NCBI RefSeq assembly: GCF_002727185.1
Contig: NZ_NIZW01000022.1
Span: forward strand, 55,556 to 119,555
Length of the DNA stretch: 64,000 nucleotides
Direction: 5' to 3'
Origin: Rhodopirellula bahusiensis
GTDB lineage: Bacteria; Planctomycetota; Planctomycetia; Pirellulales; Pirellulaceae
The notes beneath the pieces are model-generated. The model had not been told where the DNA came from. It worked only from the letters and a program-made list of their open reading frames with translations, and did not search any database. The position numbers were made by a program, and so were the translations under genes. This document shows, piece by piece, positions 26,159 to 34,658 of the stretch. Numbering within the stretch: the first letter of the stretch is position 1; each line of letters opens with the position of its first letter.

Positions 26159-26704
26159 ATGTATTTGCTTCCCTGTCCGCACTGCGAAGAGTCCGCCGAG
26201 GTCAGTCCCGCCCGAGCCGGTGACGAGATCCCCTGCCCTCATTGCGGTCAGAACATCCCCGTTCCGAAACTGGGTGAACTGCGTCAGCTCCCCACCGCAG
26301 AGGGCGATGCGGCGACGGAGAAGTCCAATGCCAAAGCGGCCGAGGGCCGTGCCAACCGGCCGACAGTGCTGTTCACGGCACTCGGTTTGCTGGCAGCAGG
26401 CCTGTTTCTGGCAGCCGCGTTTTGTCTCGTGAATTGGGCCACTATCAGCGTTCCGCTGAACACCGAAGGGCACATTGATGAGTTCCGACAGGCCTATAAA
26501 GAGGTCAGCTCGGCTCAAATGATTCGGGAATGGGAAGAAATCAATCGCAACGGAGTCGATCTTCCGGCGATGTATCAGTACCGCGTCATGGAGCTTGACA
26601 AACAGGCTTGGCTGACCAACGCCGGGCTGTTTTTTGGTGCCGGATTGTTGGCTGTCATCGGGGCTGTTTTTGTCGGTCGATCGGGTCGGGCAAGCGGGGT
26701 CTGA
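26159..26704 (+). CDS. Zinc-ribbon membrane protein of unknown function
   Basis: This is a 181-residue protein. The first 35 residues hold two CPHC knuckles (CPHCEESAEV and CPHCGQNIPVP) typical of small zinc-ribbon domains widespread in planctomycetes. A polar linker follows, then a membrane helix at VLFTALGLLAAGLFLAAAFCLV. After it comes an acidic, helix-forming segment of about 70 residues and a second helix near the C terminus (GLFFGAGLLAVIGAVFVG). The frame could begin at GTG 26147, but the ATG at 26159 lies right before the zinc ribbon. The topology would put the ribbon in the cytoplasm. Function unknown. Confidence 0.8.
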   Translation: MYLLPCPHCEESAEVSPARAGDEIPCPHCGQNIPVPKLGELRQLPTAEGDAATEKSNAKAAEGRANRPTVLFTALGLLAAGLFLAAAFCLVNWATISVPLNTEGHIDEFRQAYKEVSSAQMIREWEEINRNGVDLPAMYQYRVMELDKQAWLTNAGLFFGAGLLAVIGAVFVGRSGRASGV

Positions 26705-26806
26705 GCCTGCTTCCCAATCCAGAAAAAAATTTCGCGCCGATACATTTCAATACCGTTTGTGGAAGGACACTTGGTTGGTGTCCCAATTGGGCCGACCTGT
26801 TCTGGC

Positions 26807-27634
26807 TCAGCCTTTGTTCTGGAGCACGTAAACGACGTCTTCCGTTGACGCGTCCACCTGGATCGGATCGTCCATGTCGTAGGCGAAGTCGTAAGTCGCA
26901 AGGCACTCCCACTGACCGTCGGCGGCGATCAGCCGATTCATTTGTGCGGGCGTGTAACTTCGCAAGTGAAGCTCATCGTTGATGCGGAAACTTCGACTCG
27001 GAGTGTGCACGTCAAAACGAATTCCGAAACGTTCCATCCGTTTGTTCTTGTCTCGGTTGATCGTCCACATGTGCGTGTTGATCGCCAAGTTGCCACGACG
27101 AGCCGACCATGACTCCGTTTCGCTGGGCGGCACCTTTGTTGGCGTCAGGTGCACACCGAGTAAGTAGATCCCGCCACGGCGAACCATCGATGCCATGCTT
27201 CGCAAATGCCCGCGAGCGGCGGCTTCGGAATTGACGTGCCGGAAACTGTTGATCGTGTTGAACGCGACGCAGGCTGGCCCTTCCGCTTTGGACGTCTTGG
27301 CTTTGCCGAGTGCGGATCGGAAGTCAGCGGGTGAGAAGTCGCACATGTCCGCCACAATCGCGGTCGGTTTGAAACCGGCGCGTTCCAAACGCTGGTTGCA
27401 GAACTTGACGGCCTTTTCGTTCAGGTCCAATCCGCAGGTCGCATAACCCTTTCGGTTCAGCGAGGCCATCAAACGGCCCGTTCCGCACGCCGGTTCGAAG
27501 AACAACTTGGGTTTGCGTGTTAAGAACGAATCAGCGCAGTCCAAGATGAACTGCGTCTCCGCGGCAATGTCAGCTCCAAAGACCAAGTCGTAGTACTTGG
27601 GATGGTCGTAGATTGATTCTTCGAGGACTTCCAT
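26807..27634 (-). CDS. Class I SAM-dependent methyltransferase
   Basis: This is a 275-residue protein with a Rossmann-type methyltransferase core. Motif I is EPACGTGRLMASL (near residue 46), a motif II-like acidic strand is CGLDLNEKAV, and a later segment, PACVAFNTINSFRH, matches the motif IV position. The C-terminal 120 residues form a beta-rich substrate cap. The target molecule is not evident. It lies 22 bases after the DinB-family gene and probably shares its transcript. Confidence 0.82.
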   Translation of the reverse strand: MEVLEESIYDHPKYYDLVFGADIAAETQFILDCADSFLTRKPKLFFEPACGTGRLMASLNRKGYATCGLDLNEKAVKFCNQRLERAGFKPTAIVADMCDFSPADFRSALGKAKTSKAEGPACVAFNTINSFRHVNSEAAARGHLRSMASMVRRGGIYLLGVHLTPTKVPPSETESWSARRGNLAINTHMWTINRDKNKRMERFGIRFDVHTPSRSFRINDELHLRSYTPAQMNRLIAADGQWECLATYDFAYDMDDPIQVDASTEDVVYVLQNKG

Positions 27635-27656
27635 GGATTCAGTTTCTTTTCAGTTC

Positions 27657-28211
27657 CTAGCGAACAGATTCCAGGCCGAGCCCACGTCGCAACACGCCGA
27701 TCTGACCGGCGTGCAAACCTTCGTGAATAGGGCAGAACAGCACCGCGCCCAATTTGCAGGGGTACACCGCGTACGGCATATCGATCTCGACCAACAACTC
27801 GGCGGGATCCAGTTCGTCCAGTTCCGCGGACGCCAGCGCGTGGATGCGATTGAGTTTGTCCAGCAACTCTTCCGCGGTTGGTTGTCCTTCGCTCGATTCA
27901 GGTGGCTTGCCGCCACGACCGTAGGTTTTGCGAAACCGGCCTTTGATCAAATCCAAATCTTCCGGACGACGGCCTCGCATCCGGAACATCAGCAAACCGT
28001 ATTGGCTGACCGCAAGGTGGCCGACTTGCCAAGCCACATGGGACACGCCGCCGGGTGGGATCTCGAACCAGCGGTCCATCGGAGTCGCTTGAAGGAGTTC
28101 CAGGGTGTACTGACGCGCGAATTCAATTTGGCCACGCGCGGCCTCGAACATCCGAATCGCGTCGGACAATTCTGGCAGCGGCTTGGCGGAAGTGGGAGGT
28201 GTCTGGCTCAT
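27657..28211 (-). CDS. DinB-family putative metal-dependent protein
   Basis: This is a 184-residue four-helix-bundle protein of the DinB/YfiT superfamily. The histidines expected to bind a divalent metal are in SHVAWQVGHLAV and HEGLHAGQIGVLRR. Family members include thiol-dependent S-transferases and many proteins of unknown role. The sequence between, including a KPPESSEG linker, is family-typical. Its neighbours are a methyltransferase and a DCC-type thiol protein, which suggests small-molecule thiol chemistry but does not prove it. Confidence 0.82.
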   Translation of the reverse strand: MSQTPPTSAKPLPELSDAIRMFEAARGQIEFARQYTLELLQATPMDRWFEIPPGGVSHVAWQVGHLAVSQYGLLMFRMRGRRPEDLDLIKGRFRKTYGRGGKPPESSEGQPTAEELLDKLNRIHALASAELDELDPAELLVEIDMPYAVYPCKLGAVLFCPIHEGLHAGQIGVLRRGLGLESVR

Positions 28212-28318
28212 CGCCGAACTTTAGCCCGGCTGTGCGGGTCTGTCACCCAGCGTCCCAATTGCGAGCGAGCAGAATCAGTGACCCGGCGAACGCACCTCAG
28301 GTGGATGCAATCGTCAGG

Positions 28319-28810
28319 CTAATGAATCGAACAGCTTCCAGAGTCGCACGACTTGCCCGCCAATCGATAGCGACGTTTGGCGACCTCGTGATACAGCCGT
28401 CGCCACATTTTCGCGGTTCCCGGCAAATGCAAAATCGGGGCGGCCAACCACAGCATCGGCAGACGCCGTGAAAGGTAGCGAACCGCGTCGGCACCGCCAT
28501 GACGCTGACCTTGCTGATCGATCACGTACATCTGATTCATCAATTGTTCTTGGGTCAGATCTGGGTAGCGGTCTCGAACCCGCTCATCGTGCAGCGACAA
28601 GAAAGCCAGTCGATTCCCACCCCAATCCAGCCGCCGGAGGCTCTTCACACCCGCTTTGCAGAAATTGCACTGGCCGTCGTAGATCACCACGTCGCACGTG
28701 GAACACTGGTCAGGATCCGGCAAATCGCTGGATTCACGCGTCGTTTGCGAAGGAGCGGATTGGGATTCTCCGGCCATTCTCGCGTCGGTGATGGGTTGCG
28801 TTTGAGACAT
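28319..28810 (-). CDS. DCC-family (DUF393) thiol-disulfide oxidoreductase-like protein
   Basis: This is a 163-residue protein of the DUF393/DCC1-like family. The signature VIYDGQCNFCKAGV contains a CxxC pair in a thioredoxin-like position and is followed by GGADAVRYLSRRLP. An additional C-terminal cluster, CDSGSCSIH, provides two more cysteines. The first 35 residues are polar and unconserved. The biochemical role of the family is not established. It is upstream of the DinB gene by 107 bases on the same strand. Confidence 0.85.
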   Translation of the reverse strand: MSQTQPITDARMAGESQSAPSQTTRESSDLPDPDQCSTCDVVIYDGQCNFCKAGVKSLRRLDWGGNRLAFLSLHDERVRDRYPDLTQEQLMNQMYVIDQQGQRHGGADAVRYLSRRLPMLWLAAPILHLPGTAKMWRRLYHEVAKRRYRLAGKSCDSGSCSIH

Positions 28811-29003
28811 GTAAGAAAGTGTACGTCACAGGTGAACCCGCCGACCAGGATTCTGGTCCGGCGAGCTGTTTTCGGCGGCGAACCAGATTCTACGATCGCG
28901 GAACAGATTCCATGTGCGGGAGAAGCGTCCGCCGCGCTATACTAGGTGGACCTAACCGCACTCGTCCCGAGTTCACAACTTCGGGCCACCCACGGAGTTT
29001 TCC

Positions 29004-30752
29004 ATGACCAGCGCTACCCGATCGCAGGATCCGCACGACGAGTTGACCCAGTGGTCGCCCGAAGAAGCCAGGTCCCAGGTCGAATCGAAAGTCCGATCCG
29101 CTCGTCGGCGAATGATGGCTGGCCAATTCGGACGCACCTTCGCCGTGACTTGGTTCGTCGGTTTGATCATCGCAACGATCGCGGTCGCGGCGATGGCGAT
29201 CACCCCGTTGCCGCTGGATCGTCTGGGGCTGGATGCGTCCGAGATGACCGTTCAGCAATGGGCCTTGGGATGGATCGTTGCCGTCACGGTGGCGTCGATT
29301 TTGGTGTCCACGATCGTGATGTGGGTCTCGGCTCCTTCTGTGATGCGAGTTGCGGCTGAAGTGGATTCGCGATTTGGACTGAAAGAACGTCTGAGCAGTT
29401 CGTTGTCTTCCCGGGTCTCGAGCGACGAAAAATCGGCCGCGGGGAACGCCCTCCGGCAAGACGCGGCTCGACGAGCCAGCAAGCTCGACGTGGCACAGAA
29501 GTTTGCCTTGTCACCCCAACGCGTTTCTTGGTTGCCGCTGGCGATTGTTCCGATCTTGGCCGTCATGATTTTCGCGATCGAACCGGCGACCGAGACCACT
29601 TCGGAATTGAACAGCGAAGTCAACGCGAGCGAAGTTCGGCAAGTCAAGATTGCCGCGGCTGAATTGAAGAAACGACTCGCTCAACAAAAACGCGAAGCCG
29701 ATGCGAAAGGTTTGCTCGAGGCACGCGAGTTGTTTGAAAAGATGGAATCGCAGCTCGACAAGATCACGAATAGCAAAACTTTGAAACGCAAGGACGCGTT
29801 GCTGGAGCTCAACGACATCAAAGAGCAAATCCAGGCTCGCAAGGATCAACTCGGTTCGCCGGAAGAAATGCGGAAGACGCTCGCTCAGATGAAGGGACTT
29901 GATGGCGGTCCCGCCGAAAAGGTTTTGTCGCAGATCAAGAAGGGCGAGTTTGGCAAAGCCGCTGAAGAGATCAAAAAGCTTGCCAAGCAAGTCAAGGATG
30001 GAAAGCTCACCGATCAGCAGAAAGAGAAGCTGAACAAGCAAATCAAGAAGATGGCCGAGCAGATGAAAGAGGCCGCGAAAAATCACGAGGAAAAGAAGAA
30101 ACAGTTGCAAGAGAAGATCGACCAAGCCAAGCGGGAAGGGCGCAACGAAGAAGCCGCGAAGTTGCAACAGAAAATGAACGAAGCCGAATCGGCCGATTCT
30201 CAGATGCAGCAAATGCAACAGATGGCTGATGCAATGCAGCAAGCCGCTGACGCGATGCAGCAAGGCGATGACTCCGCCGCGGCTCAAGCGATGGAGCAGA
30301 TGTCCGGCCAGTTGGGTGAAATGCAAATGGCCATGTCCGAACTGGAAGATTTGGAGTCTGCCCTCGGTGACCTGTCGCAGTCCAAGAACCAAATGAACTG
30401 CAAACAGTGCAACGGTGATGGTTGCCAAGCGTGTCAGGGACAGGGATTCGGCGAAGGCGAAAAACCAGGGATGGGAATGGGACGCGGGAAAGGCAAAGGT
30501 GACCGACCCGAAGAAGAAACGGACATCAACACCTACGACACCCAAGTTCGCGGCAAAGTCAAACGTGGACGAGCGATCATCGCCGGTTTCGCAGACGGCC
30601 CCAACCGAAAAGGTGTGACGCGCGAAGACATTCAATCGGCAATCGAGTCCAACCTCAGCGAAGAGAGTGATCCCCTGGAGGACCAGGTGTTGCCGCGAGA
30701 CGAACGTGAACAAACTCGCGAATACTTTGATCGCTTGCGAGAAGGTTCATGA
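29004..30752 (+). CDS. Membrane protein with long coiled coil and DnaJ-like cysteine cluster
   Basis: This is a 582-residue protein. Three predicted membrane helices lie within the first 195 residues (about 45-70, 86-110 and 173-193). A long, highly charged alpha-helical region runs from about 205 to 450, rich in Lys, Glu, Gln and Met and strongly suggestive of coiled coil. Next is a cysteine cluster, CKQCNGDGCQACQGQG, resembling one half of a DnaJ zinc finger, then a Gly-rich linker. The last 60 residues are conserved-looking (YDTQVRGKVKRGRAIIAGF and EYFDRLREG). It resembles large planctomycete membrane proteins without an assigned role. The stop overlaps the next gene by four bases. Confidence 0.78.
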   Translation: MTSATRSQDPHDELTQWSPEEARSQVESKVRSARRRMMAGQFGRTFAVTWFVGLIIATIAVAAMAITPLPLDRLGLDASEMTVQQWALGWIVAVTVASILVSTIVMWVSAPSVMRVAAEVDSRFGLKERLSSSLSSRVSSDEKSAAGNALRQDAARRASKLDVAQKFALSPQRVSWLPLAIVPILAVMIFAIEPATETTSELNSEVNASEVRQVKIAAAELKKRLAQQKREADAKGLLEARELFEKMESQLDKITNSKTLKRKDALLELNDIKEQIQARKDQLGSPEEMRKTLAQMKGLDGGPAEKVLSQIKKGEFGKAAEEIKKLAKQVKDGKLTDQQKEKLNKQIKKMAEQMKEAAKNHEEKKKQLQEKIDQAKREGRNEEAAKLQQKMNEAESADSQMQQMQQMADAMQQAADAMQQGDDSAAAQAMEQMSGQLGEMQMAMSELEDLESALGDLSQSKNQMNCKQCNGDGCQACQGQGFGEGEKPGMGMGRGKGKGDRPEEETDINTYDTQVRGKVKRGRAIIAGFADGPNRKGVTREDIQSAIESNLSEESDPLEDQVLPRDEREQTREYFDRLREGS

Positions 30753-31345
30753 GCCGCGGGAGTGTCTTGACGCTTGTCATCATCTTGGCGGGATGCGTCT
30801 GGCGTGGGCTTTGGTTGTCCGCTGGTGTAGCGGACCAAACGTACATCGCCGACTCGACTCGAGCTGAGTTGTTGACCCAGGTGGCTGACGAACTCAAAAC
30901 ACGAGGTCAGGTCGTCGATTCGCAAGACCTGACTCAGGTCGAGGTCTTGGCATTTTTCGCGGATGCAGACTCGACCGTTGATGATTCAGCATCATGGCAA
31001 CTCGAATCCGTCCAACGTTTTGACTCTGATGCGGAGGTGTGGATCGTTCCAGGTGCCGATGGCAAACCGGGCTGGGACGGTTGGGATGACAACCAAGATG
31101 GCACGGTTGATGACCTGGGCGAACTCGGTGCCGCGTGGAGCGATGACCATTGTTTGACACCGCTGGATCCCGGCTACGAACAAGTCGATCCGGCTCACTC
31201 GCGAATCATCAATCGTGGCACCTATGTTTCTACTGACTTCGATGGATTCGCGGAGGATCTTTCAATCGATGCGAACGTGGAAGATCACAAACGCCAACAA
31301 TGGCGATTGACGTTCGTGAATCAGGCTGCTGCAGAATCTCTCTGA
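30749..31345 (+). CDS. Putative lipoprotein with EF-hand/dockerin-like calcium loop
   Basis: This is a 198-residue protein. Its hydrophobic N terminus ends in a lipobox (VIILAGC, Cys16), predicting lipid attachment. A single acidic loop, DDNQDGTVDDLGE, resembles a calcium-binding EF-hand or dockerin loop, although the twelfth position is Gly rather than Glu. The rest has no recognised domain. It is translationally coupled to the coiled-coil membrane protein, so the two may form one envelope unit. Its last 25 bases overlap the convergent ATPase-like gene. Confidence 0.7.
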   Translation: MSRGSVLTLVIILAGCVWRGLWLSAGVADQTYIADSTRAELLTQVADELKTRGQVVDSQDLTQVEVLAFFADADSTVDDSASWQLESVQRFDSDAEVWIVPGADGKPGWDGWDDNQDGTVDDLGELGAAWSDDHCLTPLDPGYEQVDPAHSRIINRGTYVSTDFDGFAEDLSIDANVEDHKRQQWRLTFVNQAAAESL

Positions 31346-32109
31346 GTGGCCCATTCGGTCGATCGGTCAGCGGCCCAAGTTTGACGTTGTTGGTCGAACC
31401 GATGAATCGCACGTTCGTCAATTCTTTGGCATCGGCAACGTGATCCCCAAGCCAACACGGCGGCCGTCCACATGGCGAGTTGGCGGTAGTCTGCACGGGC
31501 CCACTCCGCGACGTGTCGTGCCGCGGCTTCGCTGATACGAGGTTGAAATTGGCCCGCGTGCGAGAGAGCAGCCAGAACGCAATTCGCTAGTGACTGTTTG
31601 GAGACGCCCATCGAATGTTTGACGATGGGTGATCTCATCTGACCCATCACCAGCAGCGTCATCGGACTGCGCCGTGGATCAAGCTGCAAAGTTTGGTTGA
31701 ACCACTGGACCACCGATTCACTCGGAGTTCCATCGACGATGCACAGCGTGTGGATACCGAGGGCTTGGTTGGCTCGCGCAACCGACAACCAACGCTGGCA
31801 AAGCTCAAGGTCGAAGTTTGCCGACTCGGTTCCTGCGACATCCAACGGCAAATCGGCCAAACCGTTCGTCGCCATCCATTGCCGAGCCCAGGTGGTCGCA
31901 CCCACGCCCGGACGAACGTCCAAATTCGCGATTCCGACATGGTTTCGAAGAACGGTTTCCAACCAAGTCCGCGCCCGCGTGTGTTCCGCCGATGCAAATA
32001 GAAACTCGTCGGGTTGAGCCGGAACGCTCACCTTGGGAGAAGCGACAAATGGTTGGCGGAACAATCCCCAGTGGCTTTGATCGGCCTGGCTGAGCAACGG
32101 GATCGGCAT
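31321..32109 (-). CDS. ExeA/GspA-like ATPase with degenerate P-loop
   Basis: This is a 262-residue protein whose start (HWGLFRQPF ... FLFASAEHTRARTWLETVL) follows the ExeA/TniB-type AAA ATPase pattern of a YGLxxxPF start and an HxxALxxL helix. The P-loop, however, reads RPGVGATTWARQW: the Walker A lysine is replaced by alanine while the adjacent Thr pair is kept. The Walker B position, LCIVDGTPS, also has Gly where a Glu is expected. Nucleotide hydrolysis is therefore doubtful. The C-terminal half is helical, as in the AAA lid. It is alone in its orientation, with a divergent promoter region to rsmE. Confidence 0.68.
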   Translation of the reverse strand: MPIPLLSQADQSHWGLFRQPFVASPKVSVPAQPDEFLFASAEHTRARTWLETVLRNHVGIANLDVRPGVGATTWARQWMATNGLADLPLDVAGTESANFDLELCQRWLSVARANQALGIHTLCIVDGTPSESVVQWFNQTLQLDPRRSPMTLLVMGQMRSPIVKHSMGVSKQSLANCVLAALSHAGQFQPRISEAAARHVAEWARADYRQLAMWTAAVLAWGSRCRCQRIDERAIHRFDQQRQTWAADRSTEWATQRDSAAA

Positions 32110-32314
32110 CGACGGCGGTCTCTCTCGGAAAAGAATCGGCTGGCCCGACGGTCGTTGGCGTGGGCTGCCACCGGGGTTCGCTATGGAATCAGATCGACTG
32201 ACCCGCTCGCCGATCGCTTTCCGTTTCGGTTACCTTGCACCGACCGATGCAACCGGCACGATTGTACTATTCAGAGTTTTTGTGCCTTTCCGATCTTCCC
32301 TTGAACTGACCCCG

Positions 32315-33103
32315 ATGACTCGACGCTACTACGTTCCTGATTTGCAATCTCAGTCGCCCGTTGTGCAACTGCCGAGTGAAGAAGCGTCTCATGCGGCACG
32401 GGTGATGCGCGTGCAAACCGGTGACTGGATCGAGCTGTTCGACGGGATCGGCCACCAAGCCGCCGCGGAAGTGATGTCAGTTGGCAAACGAGAATGCGTT
32501 GTTCGATGCAATGCGATCGGGGCTGTGGATCGGGAGTCGAGCGTCGAGTTGGATCTGGCGATTGGTTTTCCGAAGCCGGATCGTGCCAAGGAGATGATCG
32601 AGCGGCTAACGGAACTGGGAGTCGCACGTGTGTTCCCGATCGTCTTTGAAAGAACCCAGCGACCTCCCGCGGACAACTTGCTGGACAAACTTCGCCGGAT
32701 CGTGGTTGAGTCCTGCAAGCAATCGGGCCGCAACGTTTTGATGGACATCGAGCCTCCAACCGACTTTGCATCGTTCTCTGAGGCAATCTCCGCGAGCAGC
32801 AACCCAAGCGAAAGAAGCGTCGACGGGAAATTGAGCCGGCTGGCTTGGCAACGTGTGTTGGTCGCGATGCCGGACTCGCCACCGTTGATCGCGACAGAGG
32901 TGAAATCGAGCGTTGAGGGAAGCGTTTCAGTCCAGCACCGACCAAGAGTGTTGGCGTTGATCGGACCCGAAGGCGGTTTGTCGGACGTGGAGCATCGGCG
33001 TTGCAACGAGCTGGGCGCCGATTCCGTCGGATTGGGACGGCGGATACTACGGATTGAAACGGCTGCTTCGGTTGTGGCGGCACGTTTGGTGGTGGATTGG
33101 TAG
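32315..33103 (+). CDS. rsmE: 16S rRNA (uracil(1498)-N3)-methyltransferase
   Basis: This is a 262-residue SPOUT-class methyltransferase that modifies U1498 of 16S rRNA. The N-terminal PUA-like part begins RRYYVPDL and includes the family stretch EEASHAARVMRVQTGD. The knotted C-terminal domain shows KPDRAKEMIERLTELGV, ALIGPEGGLSD and LGRRILRIETAA, which together form the SAM-binding trefoil knot. The ATG at 32315 aligns with the usual N terminus of the family; the upstream extension to 32183 looks spurious. A 57-base gap separates it from the following AAA ATPase. Confidence 0.95.
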   Translation: MTRRYYVPDLQSQSPVVQLPSEEASHAARVMRVQTGDWIELFDGIGHQAAAEVMSVGKRECVVRCNAIGAVDRESSVELDLAIGFPKPDRAKEMIERLTELGVARVFPIVFERTQRPPADNLLDKLRRIVVESCKQSGRNVLMDIEPPTDFASFSEAISASSNPSERSVDGKLSRLAWQRVLVAMPDSPPLIATEVKSSVEGSVSVQHRPRVLALIGPEGGLSDVEHRRCNELGADSVGLGRRILRIETAASVVAARLVVDW

Positions 33104-33160
33104 TTATGTTCACCATCGAGACCGGCGTCGGTTCGGTCTTGAATCGCAAGCTAGGTTTGC

Positions 33161-34561
33161 ATGGCCAATGATTCTGCCCTGATGGGACGGGTCATTCGGA
33201 ACCAAGGCGAACAACTCCAAATGCTTGCTTCACGTATGAATGCCCTGCTAACCGACACACACAACTTCGAATCAGCCGCGTTGGGCGGTCTGCTGACGGA
33301 TGATACGTTCTGGCCTGCGGAACCGCGATCGCTCAACGAGCTTGGGCTGTCGGTCAGCTTCATCGAAGCGTTGACCATCAAGTCGATTCATCAGATCGGC
33401 ACGATCAGCGGACGCAATGTCGCAACGATGATGGGATTGCCGTTTCGGTTGGTGGAACCCATCGTCGATGCGCTGCGCACTCGAAAGTTTGTCGCGCACG
33501 TTCGCCCCGCTGCTTTCAATGACTACTACTACTCGCTGACTGAACTGGGACAGAAGCGAGCGCAAACTCACCTGCAGCAATGCAGCTATATCGGTCCGGC
33601 TCCGGTGCCTTTGGCTGACTACTCACTCAGCGTGGAAGCTCAAGCCGCGGGTGTGGACCCGATCGAACGAGATGACTTGCAAGCCTCGCTTTCGAAAATT
33701 TCCTACCAAGACGAATTGCTGGATCAAATCGGTCCCGCCATCAACAGCAACACGGGGATGTTCTTGTTCGGCCCTCCCGGCAATGGCAAGACGACCATCG
33801 CTCGTAGTTTGACGCAGTGCTTGGGACAAGAGATTTGGATCCCGCACGCGATCTTGGATGATGGCAACCTGATCAAAGTCAAAGACGATGCCTATCACCA
33901 AGAGGCCCCCGTGCCGGAAGGCGACGGCCAACTGTTGAAGGCACAAGAATGGGATAAACGCTGGGTGCGTATTCAACGACCCAGCGTCGTGGTCGGTGGC
34001 GAGTTGGTGATGGAGAACTTGGAAGTTCGCCACGACCACCGATCGAATATCTGCGAAGCACCTCTTCAAATGAAGAGCAACTGCGGTTGTTTGTTGATCG
34101 ATGACTTTGGTCGCCAACGCATCGCTCCGGAAGAGTTGCTCAATCGTTGGATTGTGCCTCTGGAAAACCGTTGCGATTATCTCACGCTGCCAACGGGAAA
34201 GAAGATCCAGATCCCGTTTGAGCAGCTCATTCTGTTTTCGACCAATCTGAATCCAGATGATCTGGTTGACGAAGCATTCCTTCGCCGTGTGCCTTACAAA
34301 ATTTTTGTCAACGATCCTTCGCCAGACGAGTTTCGTTCATTGATGAAAACGGTTGCGTCGCAAATGGGTTTTCCCGAGACGCCCGAAGCCGCCAATCACT
34401 TGCTGGCGTTTTACAAACAGAACAATCGACCACCGCGTCGCTGTCATCCACGCGATTTGCTGACGCAGGTCGCAAATTTCTGTCGCTACCGGCGATTGCC
34501 TTTGACATTGCGGCCTGAGTACCTCGATCAAGCCTGCCGAAGCTATTTCAGTGCTCTCTAG
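33161..34561 (+). CDS. AAA+ ATPase with N-terminal helical/winged-helix region, partner of kinase-tubulin gene
   Basis: This is a 466-residue protein. The N-terminal 150 residues look like a winged-helix or other small helical domain (LTIKSIHQIGTISG, YYYSLTELGQKRAQTHL). The AAA+ core has Walker A GPPGNGKTT (204-212), Walker B CLLIDDFGRQR (from about 308), a sensor-1-like LFSTNLNPDDL, and an arginine region in EAFLRRVPYKIFV. The closing helical part has RRCHPRDLLTQVANFCRY. Homologues are common in planctomycetes next to secretion or kinase genes, but their role is not established. It is followed 97 bases later by a Ser/Thr kinase-tubulin fusion in the same orientation, a probable functional pair. 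Confidence 0.85.
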   Translation: MANDSALMGRVIRNQGEQLQMLASRMNALLTDTHNFESAALGGLLTDDTFWPAEPRSLNELGLSVSFIEALTIKSIHQIGTISGRNVATMMGLPFRLVEPIVDALRTRKFVAHVRPAAFNDYYYSLTELGQKRAQTHLQQCSYIGPAPVPLADYSLSVEAQAAGVDPIERDDLQASLSKISYQDELLDQIGPAINSNTGMFLFGPPGNGKTTIARSLTQCLGQEIWIPHAILDDGNLIKVKDDAYHQEAPVPEGDGQLLKAQEWDKRWVRIQRPSVVVGGELVMENLEVRHDHRSNICEAPLQMKSNCGCLLIDDFGRQRIAPEELLNRWIVPLENRCDYLTLPTGKKIQIPFEQLILFSTNLNPDDLVDEAFLRRVPYKIFVNDPSPDEFRSLMKTVASQMGFPETPEAANHLLAFYKQNNRPPRRCHPRDLLTQVANFCRYRRLPLTLRPEYLDQACRSYFSAL

Positions 34562-34582
34562 CTCACTTTGATTTTTCGATGT

Positions 34583-34607
34583 AGCGAAATCGATCAATGA
34601 TTTCGCT
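34583..34607 (+). other. Intercistronic hairpin between AAA ATPase and kinase-tubulin genes
   Basis: A perfect nine-base stem (AGCGAAATC / GATTTCGCT) with a seven-base loop lies 21 bases after the ATPase stop. It has no long T-run, so it is not a clear terminator. It may stabilise or process the joint transcript. It also disfavours translation from the frame start at 34608 and supports ATG 34659. Confidence 0.5.
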
Positions 34608-34658
34608 TTGAAAAGACATTACATTTCGTTGCCACACAATGTTGTTCGCAGTCGCCCG

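Noticed and set aside
26765..26783. GGACAC...GTGTCC hairpin between convergent genes at 26.7 kb as a terminator.
   Set aside because: Only six base pairs and no T-run on either strand; too weak to list.
28938..28943. TATACT as a -10 box for the coiled-coil membrane protein gene.
   Set aside because: No acceptable -35 element at the right distance, and single hexamers are common by chance.
29511..30713. A 400-codon minus-strand open frame opposite the coiled-coil membrane protein.
   Set aside because: It is a shadow of the Lys/Glu/Gln-rich coding strand, giving a Leu/Phe-rich antisense translation.
32271..33149. Long minus-strand frames opposite rsmE.
   Set aside because: The plus strand encodes a full RsmE with all motifs; the antisense products have no recognisable domain.
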